From assembly GCA_030693705.1 (NCBI GenBank), contig JAUYAB010000022.1, positions 34,381-98,380 of the forward strand: a DNA stretch of 64,000 nt, given 5' to 3'. The stretch comes from Ignavibacteria bacterium. Lineage in GTDB: Bacteria; Bacteroidota; Ignavibacteria; Ignavibacteriales; Ignavibacteriaceae. Shown piece by piece: positions 9,062 to 16,600 of the stretch (positions are counted from its first letter, which is position 1; every line of letters starts with the position of its first letter). Under the pieces are notes generated by a model. That model was given only the letters and a program-made list of their open reading frames with translations, searched no databases and had not been told where the DNA came from. The position numbers were made by a program, and so were the translations under genes.

Positions 9062-9512
9062 CCGCCCCGCTTTAGAAACAATTTTACGGAAAACAAATAA
9101 CTTTCAAGATGAAGAAGTAAGTGTTGCTTTAGAACTGATTGATATTGCGCTGTTAAATGAAGAACTAAGCGATTATCATATTTTTGTTTACACAGAAAAA
9201 GGAAAAGTTCTCGGGTATCACTGCACCGGTAAACGCCCTTTAACGGATGGAGTTTATGATCTTTACTGGATCGTAGTTGACCCCGAAAGTTCCGGCAAAG
9301 GAATCGGAAAAAAATTAGTGCTTCACGCCGAAGCTTTTGTTCGTGAAAGAAATGGACGATGGCTTCTGGCGGAAACTTCTTCTAAAGAATTGTACGGCGC
9401 AACGCAGAAATTTTATTTTAAAAATGAATTTTCCATCGTTGCAGAGATAAATGATTTTTATGCTGTTGGAGACGCGCTGCTTGTCTTCGGTAAATATATG
9501 TTGAACAAATGA
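9036..9512 (+). CDS. GNAT-family N-acetyltransferase
   Basis: A 158-aa acetyl-CoA-dependent acyltransferase. Motif A is visible in the middle: LYWIVVDPESSGKGIGKKLV, the pyrophosphate-binding loop being SGKGIG, followed by an acetyltransferase-like C-terminal strand (FYFKNEFSIVAEINDFY). The GTG start lies inside the previous gene (26-nt overlap), a sign of tight coupling. Its position before an aminomutase of the lysine 2,3-type recalls the AblA/AblB pair that makes N-epsilon-acetyl-beta-lysine, but it is much shorter than typical AblB proteins, so that role is only a hypothesis. The acceptor amine is unknown. Confidence 0.85.
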   Translation: MIRKLKQADRPALETILRKTNNFQDEEVSVALELIDIALLNEELSDYHIFVYTEKGKVLGYHCTGKRPLTDGVYDLYWIVVDPESSGKGIGKKLVLHAEAFVRERNGRWLLAETSSKELYGATQKFYFKNEFSIVAEINDFYAVGDALLVFGKYMLNK

Positions 9513-9525
9513 GTAAGGTGAAGTA

Positions 9526-10695
9526 ATGGAACAATGGCAACAAATGGTTCGAGACAGTGTACACACTGTTGATCAATTAGTTGAAAAATTCGGTATTGAT
9601 AGAACCGTTGCTGAGAGTCTGAATCAATTTTTTCAGGTTCGCATCAATCCCTATTATTTAAGTTTGATACGCGAACCGGGCGATCCTATCTGGCTGCAAT
9701 GCGTGCCTGATATTCGAGAACTGAATGACTTTGACGCGAACGACGATCCGTTGAATGAGGACGCGATGAGTCCCGTTCCCAATATCACGCATCGTTATCC
9801 CGACCGCGCTTTGTTTTTAACAACAAGCCAATGCGGATTGTACTGCCGTTTCTGTACAAGAAAACGGAAAGTCGGCGACCAGGATAAAATCTCCATGAAA
9901 GGATTGGAAGCCGCTTTTAATTATTTGGAACAGCACACCGAGATCCGCGATGTTATTCTTTCCGGCGGTGATCCGTTGATGCTTACCGATGTAATGCTTG
10001 AAAAAATTCTAAAACGCCTGCGCACAATTCCGCATATTGAAATTATTCGTCTCGGAACAAAAATGCCGTGCGTGCTTCCGCAGCGCATTACACCAAAACT
10101 TGTGGAGATGCTGAAAAAATATCATCCGATTTATGTGAACACGCACTTCAATCATCCGTGGGAAATTACACCGGAAAGTTCTAAAGCGTGTGAAATGCTC
10201 GCGAACGCCGGTTGCCCGGTCGGCAACCAGATGGTTTTGATGAAAGGTGTTAATGACGATCCGTTGGTTGTAAGAGAATTAATGCAAAAACTTTTGAAGA
10301 TCAGAGTGAAACCTTACTATATATATATGGCGGATCAAACAAAGGGAACGCATCACTTCAGAACTTCAATTGCTAAAGGATTGGAAATAATTGAAAACCT
10401 CCGCGGATGGACGAGCGGTTTGGCAATTCCTCACTTTGTAATTGATGCTCCAGGCGGCGGCGGAAAGATTCCTCTCATCCCGAATTACGTACTTCATTAC
10501 GATGAAGATAAAATTATTCTCCGTAACTATAAGAATAAAATCTTTGCTTACGATAACATCAGGGAAAATGAACCGTCTAGCGGCAAAGCGAATAAAGGAA
10601 CCGAGAGAAGAACTGCGAAAGAGAAAACCAGGAAGACAATTCCTTCTACAAGAAAAATTATTCTGGCAGACTTAAGCGAAATTGAAATGATGTAA
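9526..10695 (+). CDS. kamA: Lysine 2,3-aminomutase-like radical SAM/PLP enzyme (KamA family)
   Basis: KamA enzymes move the alpha-amino group of lysine to C3, using a [4Fe-4S] cluster, S-adenosylmethionine and pyridoxal phosphate. The cluster motif CGLYCRFC gives C103, C107 and C110. GGDP at 147-150 is the SAM-binding motif. D270 (MADQTKG), D307 (VIDAPGGGGK) and K314 reproduce the spacing of D293, D330 and the PLP lysine K337 of the clostridial enzyme; the two aspartates bind the lysine side. Those residues favour lysine over glutamate as substrate. The last 40 residues are a very basic tail. No epmA or efp is nearby, so an elongation-factor role (EpmB) is not supported. It is last gene of the operon, before a strong terminator. 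Confidence 0.88.
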   Translation: MEQWQQMVRDSVHTVDQLVEKFGIDRTVAESLNQFFQVRINPYYLSLIREPGDPIWLQCVPDIRELNDFDANDDPLNEDAMSPVPNITHRYPDRALFLTTSQCGLYCRFCTRKRKVGDQDKISMKGLEAAFNYLEQHTEIRDVILSGGDPLMLTDVMLEKILKRLRTIPHIEIIRLGTKMPCVLPQRITPKLVEMLKKYHPIYVNTHFNHPWEITPESSKACEMLANAGCPVGNQMVLMKGVNDDPLVVRELMQKLLKIRVKPYYIYMADQTKGTHHFRTSIAKGLEIIENLRGWTSGLAIPHFVIDAPGGGGKIPLIPNYVLHYDEDKIILRNYKNKIFAYDNIRENEPSSGKANKGTERRTAKEKTRKTIPSTRKIILADLSEIEMM

Positions 10696-10720
10696 ACAGG
10701 TCAATTGTTTTGTAAGATAT

Positions 10721-10751
10721 AAAAATTCCCGCCCCTTGAGCGGGAATTTTT
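10721..10751 (+). terminator. Rho-independent terminator after kamA
   Basis: AAAAATTCCCGC (10721-10732) pairs perfectly with GCGGGAATTTTT (10740-10751) around a 7-nt loop, ending in a T-run. It closes the ATP-grasp/GNAT/kamA operon. Confidence 0.88.
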
Positions 10752-10853
10752 CTTTTAAAGAGTTACTTGATAAATAAGAAAAAGCTCAATGACTGTCAAG
10801 CTGTGTGGGAACAAGCTTTTTGTAACATAAAATAGTCATTGAAATTTAGCAAT

Positions 10854-10867
10854 AATGTAATTACATT
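10854..10867. promoter_or_regulatory. 14-bp palindrome, candidate MazE operator
   Basis: AATGTAATTACATT is a perfect palindrome ending six bases before the mazE ATG. MazE-type antitoxins bind palindromes over their own promoter, so autoregulation here is likely but inferred. Confidence 0.5.
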
Positions 10868-10873
10868 GTGCCT

Positions 10874-11131
10874 ATGAAAACACAAGTTATTAAAATCGGT
10901 AATTCACGCGGAATTAGAATTCCAAAATCACTCCTTGAGCAGAGCGGTCTGGGCAAAGAAGTGGATATTGAAGTTAGAGAAGATGAATTAATTGTTCGGT
11001 CAATTGATAAACCACGTAAAAACTGGGCGGAAGGTTTCCGAGCAATGGCTGAACAAAAAGATGATACCCTCTTGGATGTAAATGATTCATCAATTCAAAA
11101 CCGTTGGGACAAAGAAGAGTGGGACTGGTAG
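10874..11131 (+). CDS. mazE: MazE-like antitoxin, AbrB/SpoVT-type DNA-binding protein
   Basis: The antitoxin partner of the following MazF; it binds the toxin through its acidic C terminus and DNA through its N-terminal swapped-hairpin fold. MKTQVIKIGNSRGIRIPKSL is the classic MazE/AbrB signature, and the end (SSIQNRWDKEEWDW) is acidic and aromatic as in toxin-wrapping tails. ATG 10874 is preferred over the GTG two codons upstream because it begins the conserved motif. No Shine-Dalgarno site is visible. It abuts mazF directly (TAG then ATG). Confidence 0.9.
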   Translation: MKTQVIKIGNSRGIRIPKSLLEQSGLGKEVDIEVREDELIVRSIDKPRKNWAEGFRAMAEQKDDTLLDVNDSSIQNRWDKEEWDW

Positions 11132-11455
11132 ATGATCGTAAATAGATTTGAAGTCTATCTCGTAAATCTTGATCCAACCGAAGGTTCGGAAATCAAAAAG
11201 ACTCGCCCATGTTTAATTGTCTCGCCAAACGAAATGAACCGCTATATCTCAACAGTAATAGTTGCACCTATGACCACTAAAGGGAAAAATTATCCAACAA
11301 GAATAAACTGTAAATTTCAAGGTAAAGAAGGGCAAATAGTTCTGGATCAAATTAGAACGATTGATAAGTCCCGATTACATGCTTTATTAGGACAAATAGA
11401 TAGAATAACGGAGCGGAAAGTATTGCGCTTGTTACAAGAGATGTTCTCTCGATAG
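11132..11455 (+). CDS. mazF: MazF/PemK-type endoribonuclease toxin
   Basis: MazF toxins cleave mRNA at short specific sequences and arrest growth when the antitoxin is lost. The 107-aa protein begins with RFEVYLVNLDPTEGSEIKKTRPCLIVSP, the family's hallmark including the catalytic region Arg, and continues with VIVAPMTTK and GQIVLDQIRTIDKSRL. It starts immediately after the mazE stop codon, so translation is coupled. The module sits between two strong terminators among repeats and unknown small genes, a typical accessory setting. Cleavage specificity cannot be read from sequence. Confidence 0.93.
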   Translation: MIVNRFEVYLVNLDPTEGSEIKKTRPCLIVSPNEMNRYISTVIVAPMTTKGKNYPTRINCKFQGKEGQIVLDQIRTIDKSRLHALLGQIDRITERKVLRLLQEMFSR

Positions 11456-11482
11456 AAAAACCGAACTTACCACTTAATTATT

Positions 11483-11574
11483 ACGCTCTTTCAGAGCTAT
11501 TGTTTTGTTTGGAGTTTGTTCAATCATAGGGCTTCGCCCTATGTTGATGTGTGACGCCCTTTCAGGGCTATTGT
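11483..11574. repeat. Intergenic palindromic repeat pair with covarying stems
   Basis: Two copies, 71 nt apart, of a 21-nt unit: ACGCTCTTTCAGAGCTATTGT at 11483-11503 and the same with GCCCT/AGGGC stem at 11554-11574. Both form a 5-bp hairpin with TTC loop. Between them is an 8-bp hairpin CATAGGGC-TTC-GCCCTATG (11525-11543). It resembles REP-type intergenic elements of the FCB group; no transposase is near. Confidence 0.6.
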
Positions 11575-11627
11575 ATAGTATAGAGTTGTTGAGTAAAGGA
11601 AAAATAATTAAAATGGAAGAGTAGCAA

Positions 11628-11948
11628 ATGGCTAAAACAGTTAATCAAGTAATTAGGTCTCATAATAATGAAAAGATTAAACTAACCGTTGGAACGGATG
11701 ACAATTTTATTTATTTAGAAGGATCAAAGAAATCTCTTAAATGGTTAGCTGAAATTATTGACGCTTATGCCGAGCAACCATTTGCGGATGATTATTGGAT
11801 ACGACCAAAAGGTGCAGGAAATTCATATTTTACAAGAAAGTCAACGCATGGGATTTATATGCTAAATACCGATCTAGTGAAACCAAAGCAAAAAAAACAG
11901 AATAAAAAAGTCGACAAAAACCATAATCAGTTGTCTTTGCCAGAGTAG
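11628..11948 (+). CDS. Hypothetical protein (accessory island)
   Basis: A 106-aa protein of unrecognised family. The N-terminal 80 residues look like a small folded domain (KIKLTVGTDDNFIYLEGS, then LKWLAEIIDAYAEQPF, then DDYWIRPKGAGNSYF). The last 25 residues are rich in Lys, Gln and Asn and look disordered. It follows the palindromic repeat and precedes another small unknown gene. No signal peptide or membrane segment. Its place beside a toxin-antitoxin pair suggests accessory DNA, but no function is proposed. Confidence 0.6.
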   Translation: MAKTVNQVIRSHNNEKIKLTVGTDDNFIYLEGSKKSLKWLAEIIDAYAEQPFADDYWIRPKGAGNSYFTRKSTHGIYMLNTDLVKPKQKKQNKKVDKNHNQLSLPE

Positions 11949-12016
11949 CGGAAATCGTTGAGTGAACCTAATTGATTATAAACTATGCAGCGTTGATTAT
12001 TGTAAATGGAGTCGAG

Positions 12017-12235
12017 ATGAATAAAAAATTAGAAATTGAAAAACTGGCCAAAATTCTTTCGGAAGTTCACGGTCATTGTTATAGACCATTTTACGAATCA
12101 GGAGGTGAGACTTCCGAAGAACTAAATTACAGTTGGGATAAGTTGTCAGAAAAAAGTCTCAATCTTGATGATGTTGATAAAATTTTTTTTAGAGAGATGG
12201 CAACTAAAATAATTGACGAGCTGAGAAACAAATAA
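12017..12235 (+). CDS. Small hypothetical protein (accessory island)
   Basis: A 72-aa, mostly helical, acidic protein (MNKKLEIEKLAKILSEVHGH...) of unrecognised family. The ATG at 12017 is chosen over upstream TTG codons because GGAG at 12008-12011 sits five bases before it. It ends in a Lys/Asn-rich tail. It lies downstream of another unknown small gene and just before a 21-bp periodic array. No function can be assigned. Confidence 0.55.
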   Translation: MNKKLEIEKLAKILSEVHGHCYRPFYESGGETSEELNYSWDKLSEKSLNLDDVDKIFFREMATKIIDELRNK

Positions 12236-12290
12236 TTTTATTTCATCGATCAGAAAAATAACCTCACCTTTACAAAGAGTTTCTTCGCAC

Positions 12291-12510
12291 GAAAAGTAAA
12301 CGCAAGCCCAATTTAGGTTTTTCCCATCCCACAAAAGGAAATGAGTATCCCCATTTAAGAAACACCCTCCCCGATTTAGGAAATGCGCGCCCCAATTTAG
12401 GTTTCTTCCATAACGCAAAAGGAAACAAGCATTACCATTTAAGAAACAGCCATGCAGAAGTAGGAAACTCGCACCCTAAAAAAGGGAACAAACGTCCCCA
12501 TTTAAGAAAC
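12291..12510. repeat. Degenerate tandem array with exact 21-bp period (11 units)
   Basis: Units share an AT-rich core of the form WWWARGRAAAC (typically ATTTAGGAAAC or ATTTAAGAAAC), separated by C-rich, variable halves. A reference G of the core falls at 12296, 12317, 12338, 12359, 12380, 12401, 12422, 12443, 12464, 12485 and 12506, with no drift. The array ends at the terminator stem. It is open in one plus frame as heptapeptides of type P-H-L-R-N-x-x / P-D-L-G-N-x-x but has no start codon. The period equals two helical turns. Confidence 0.8.
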
Positions 12511-12523
12511 TACCAAGCACAAA

Positions 12524-12551
12524 AAAAATCCCGCCATTCAGCGGGATTTTT
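12524..12551. terminator. Bidirectional Rho-independent terminator
   Basis: AAAAATCCCGC (12524-12534) pairs with GCGGGATTTTT (12541-12551) around a 6-nt loop, with A and T runs on the two sides. It lies between converging genes and can serve both the accessory island and the DHOD-like gene. Confidence 0.85.
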
Positions 12552-12576
12552 CTTGTAAAGAATATTTCGTCAACCG

Positions 12577-13566
12577 TTAGCGGTATGAGTTTAACACTTT
12601 CATATAATTAGCGCGTTCAAACTGGGAAGGATCGGCAACGTTTTGGTAGCTCATACTTCCACGCATCTGTTCAACTGATTCGTATTCATTTACTTCCATC
12701 CAGAATTTTAACTTACCTAAAACATCGGCTAAGTGGGGAATTCCGAATTTCAATAAACTCGACATCATCATTGTAACGTTTGCGCCAGCCATAAGCATTT
12801 TCAAAACATCTTTTTCCGTATAGATGCCTGAAGTCGCCGCGAGATCAGCTTTAACTTTCCCATGAAGGATTGCAACCCAGCGCAACGGCAAACGCATTGC
12901 CATCGGAGTGGAAAGCAAAACATTCGGAATAACTTCCAAATTTTCAAGATCAATATCCGGCTGATAAAAACGGTTGAATAATACTAAACCGTCCGCACCT
13001 GCTTCAACTAACTCTTTAGAAATATTTGTAATTGAAGTGAAGAATGGATGAAGCTTAACGGCAAGAGGAATTTTAACCGAAGCTTTAACCGATTTAACTA
13101 TATCAATATAATCTTTTTCAACCTCAGCGGAAGTTTTACTGCTGTCGGTAGCCATTTTATAGATGTTAAGTTCAATTGCATCTGCGCCGGCTTGTTCAAT
13201 TTTCTGCGCGTAGTCAATCCAGCCGCCTGCAGATTTTCCATTCAAACTTGCGATGATAGGAATATCAACCGCTTCTTTAGCTTTACGGATGTGTTCCAAA
13301 TATTCTTCCGGACCAACATGATATTCCGATTGTTCCGGGAAATAAGTTGTGGCTTCCGCAAAACTTTCCGAATGTACGGAAGTATGATGATGCAGTTCAA
13401 GCTGCTCGTGCGTAATTTGTTCTTCGAACAAAGACCAAAGCACTACAGCCGAAGCTCCGGCGTCTTCCATCGCTTTGATGTTTTTAAGATCTTTTTGCAA
13501 AGGTCCGCCTGAAGGAACCAGCGGATTTTTTAATTCTAATCCGAGATACGTTGTTGATAAATCCAT
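12577..13566 (-). CDS. Dihydroorotate dehydrogenase-like flavoprotein
   Basis: A 329-aa TIM-barrel flavoprotein of the DHOD superfamily ([23 protein letters not shown]..., [55 protein letters not shown] segment). Genes of this subgroup often accompany pyruvate:ferredoxin oxidoreductase, as here, 74 nt downstream of nifJ on the same strand. It lacks pyrimidine-gene neighbours, so true PyrD activity is doubtful; a redox or accessory role linked to NifJ is more likely but unproven. An intercistronic hairpin lies between the two genes. Confidence 0.85.
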   Translation of the reverse strand: MDLSTTYLGLELKNPLVPSGGPLQKDLKNIKAMEDAGASAVVLWSLFEEQITHEQLELHHHTSVHSESFAEATTYFPEQSEYHVGPEEYLEHIRKAKEAVDIPIIASLNGKSAGGWIDYAQKIEQAGADAIELNIYKMATDSSKTSAEVEKDYIDIVKSVKASVKIPLAVKLHPFFTSITNISKELVEAGADGLVLFNRFYQPDIDLENLEVIPNVLLSTPMAMRLPLRWVAILHGKVKADLAATSGIYTEKDVLKMLMAGANVTMMMSSLLKFGIPHLADVLGKLKFWMEVNEYESVEQMRGSMSYQNVADPSQFERANYMKVLNSYR

Positions 13567-13596
13567 TTGTCTATCCTTTTAATTATTTCTTAGTTC

Positions 13597-13625
13597 TGTA
13601 ACGCAGAATATTATTCTGCGTTACA
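13597..13625. repeat. Intercistronic 14-bp hairpin between nifJ and DHOD-like gene
   Basis: TGTAACGCAGAATA (13597-13610) and its complement TATTCTGCGTTACA (13612-13625) make a perfect 14-bp inverted repeat with one central base. In the direction of transcription (minus) it is not followed by a T-run, so it is more likely a processing, stabilising or attenuating hairpin than a full terminator. Confidence 0.55.
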
Positions 13626-13640
13626 TTTTTGTATTCTTTA

Positions 13641-16600
13641 CTATTTCACTTCTTCGTTATCATCTTTTAACGCCGCCAACTGTTCATAATAATGGAATTT
13701 CTTCTTTACACCTTCCTGTGCAAGTTCCATTAATATTTCAGCCTGGTGCGGATGAGATTTCGTTAACATTTTATAACGGGTTTCCATGTACGTGTAATCT
13801 TTTAAAGGAATCTTCGGAGCTTTAGATTCAAGCTTAAATGGATTTTTTCCTTCAGCGGAAAGTAACGGGTTATAACGGTACAACGGCCAGTGTCCGGAAT
13901 CTACCGCAGCTTTTTGGTTCTTCATCGCGGTTTCCATATTAATTCCGTGAGCTATACAATGGCTGTAGGCAATAATTAAAGAAGGACCGTCATACGCTTC
14001 GGCTTCTAAAATTGCGCGGACTGTTTGTGCATCATTTGCGCCCATTGCAATTTTTGCAACGTAAACATTTCCGTAAGACATTGCGATCAAGCCCAAATCT
14101 TTTTTACCCATCACTTTACCGGAAGCGGCAAATTTTGCAACAGCTCCCATCGGTGTTGATTTTGATGCTTGTCCGCCGGTGTTTGAGTAAACTTCTGTAT
14201 CGAGAACTAAAATATTTACATTGGCGCCGGAAGCGAGTACGTGATCTAATCCGCCGTAACCGATATCGTAAGCCCAGCCGTCGCCGCCCATAATCCAAAC
14301 GGATTTTTTGACAAGATAATCTGCAAGGCTTAGTAAATGTTCAACTTCAGAGCTTTTAGGACTTGCTGAATTAGTTGTTTTGTAATCATTCAGTTTTTGT
14401 TTTAATACGGCAACGCGTTCGCGTTGTTCATAAATTCCAACTTCATCGGTTTGTACCGCGTTCATTAGCTCTTCAACTAATTCGCCGCCGATCTCTGCCG
14501 AAAGTTCTTGCAAATATTCTTTTGCTTGTTCATTGTGCTTGTTGATAGCTAGACGGAAACCATAACCGAATTCAGCGTTGTCTTCAAACAATGAATTTGA
14601 CCACGCCGGTCCTCTGCCCTCTGCATTCTTTGACCACGGCGTTGTAGGCAAATTTCCGCCATAAATTGATGAACAGCCGGTTGCGTTTGCAATTACAGCT
14701 CTATCACCGAATAACTGACTGACAAGTTTAACATACGGTGTTTCACCGCAGCCTGAACAAGCGCCGGAGAATTCAAATAACGGTTCGAGGAATTGTGAAT
14801 CTTTTACTTGAGCAGGATTTAATTTTTTTCTATCATATAAAGGAAGCGATTCGAAGAAGTCCCAGTTCGCTCTTTCAGTTTCACGAAGCGGAAGTTGTTC
14901 CGCCATATTAATCGCTTTAAGTTTAACTTCTTTTTTATTTTTTGCGGGACAAACATCAATACAGATTCCGCATCCGGTACAATCTTCTACAGCAACTTGT
15001 AGGCTGTACATAAGATTATCGCCGAAATCTTTTGCTTTGAATTTTACCGCTTTAAATGTTTCCGGTTTGTTTGCCAATAACGATTCGTCATAAATTTTTG
15101 CTCGAATTGTAGCATGCGGACAAACGATAACGCATTTATTACATTGGATACAAGTATCGGCATCCCAAACAGGAACTTCGAGAGCGATGTTTCTTTTTTC
15201 AAATTTACTTGTTCCGGTTGGATAGGTTCCGTCAACCGGCATTTTGCTTACAGGAAGTGAATCTCCTTCGCCGGCGATCATTACAGCAGTAACATCACGA
15301 ACGAAGTCAGGAACGTTTCCGGATACGTAAGGCATAAATTGAATTTTACTTGTAACGGTTGCAGGTACTTCTACTTCGTGCAAGTTGGCAAGCGTTTGAT
15401 CAATTGCGTTGAAGTTCATTTCAACAATTTTTTCACCTTTGGCGCCGTAAGTTTTTTTAACGGAATTTTTAATAAGCGCAATTGCTTCTTCTTTCGGGAA
15501 GATGTTTGAAATTGCAAAGAAGCATGTCTGCATGATCGTGTTGATACGAGCGCCCATTCCGGTATCGTTGGCAACTTTGTATGCATCAATAATAAAGAAT
15601 TTCATTTTCTTATTTACTAAATCGCGTTGAATTTTTTCCGGAAGCGTATCCCACACTTTATCAGCCGGTTCTTGCGTATTAAGCAAGAATGTTGCTCCTG
15701 GAATTGCATCTTTCAACATATCCATTTTTTCTAAAAAGAATTGCTGATGCGATGCGATGAAGTTCGCTTTATCAATTAAGTAAGTGGATTTTAATTCCTT
15801 TGGACCAAAGCGTAAATGCGATGTTGTAGTTGAACCCGATTTTTTAGAATCGTAAACAAAATAACCTTGCGCGTAGTTATCAGTTCCTTCGCCAATAATT
15901 TTAATTGAATTTTTATTTGCACCGACGGTTCCATCAGCGCCGAGACCATAAAATTTACCTTTGAATGTTTGAGGCGCTTCAACAGTGAATGCAGCGTCGT
16001 ATTCCAAACTTGAGTGCATAACGTCTTCGTTAATTCCGATTACGAAATGATTTTTTGGTCTATCTTTTTTCAATTCATCATAAACTGCTTTAACCATTCC
16101 CGGAGTAAATTCTTTAGAAGAAAGTCCGTAGCGTCCGCCGACAATTTTCGGATATGCGAACGGTAGAACGCCGTCATTAAATTGTTCGGAAATTGCGTTA
16201 ACGATATCAAGATAAAGCGGGTCGCCTGCGCCCGGTTCTTTTGTCCTGTCTAAAACGGCGATTGATTTAGTTGTTTTCGGAAGTGCGTTAATGAAATGTT
16301 CAATTGAGAAAGGACGATACAAGCGTACTTTAATAACGCCGACTTTTTCTTCTTTGTTAATTAAATATTGAACGGTTTCGTCAACAGCTTCAGCGCCGCT
16401 TCCCATCAAAATGATGATGCGTTCGGCATCCGGTGCGCCTACGTAATCAAACAAGTGATATTGTCTTCCTACGATTCCGGCAAATTTATCCATTTGCTTT
16501 TGTACGATTGCGGGACATTCGGCGTAAAATTTATTTACCGTTTCTCTTCCCTGGAAATAAACATCAGGATTTTGAGCGGTTCCGCGCATAACCGGTGCAT

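Noticed and set aside
9526..10695. EpmB (EF-P lysine aminomutase)
   Set aside because: It is longer than EpmB, has no efp or epmA neighbour, and sits in an operon with two ligases.
12146..12418. 90-codon minus-strand open frame over the 21-bp array
   Set aside because: It overlaps a better plus-strand gene end and the array; its heptapeptide pattern follows automatically from a 21-bp period, and no ribosome site precedes it.
12291..12510. CRISPR array
   Set aside because: Units are 21 bp in total with no constant repeat alternating with unique spacers of usual length, and no cas genes are present.
13048..13512. 154-codon plus-strand open frame
   Set aside because: It lies wholly antisense inside the DHOD-like gene, with low-quality composition; an overlap shadow.
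12577..13566. Biosynthetic dihydroorotate dehydrogenase PyrD
   Set aside because: The context is nifJ, not pyrimidine genes, and the sequence belongs to the DHOD-like subgroup; kept as DHOD-like only.
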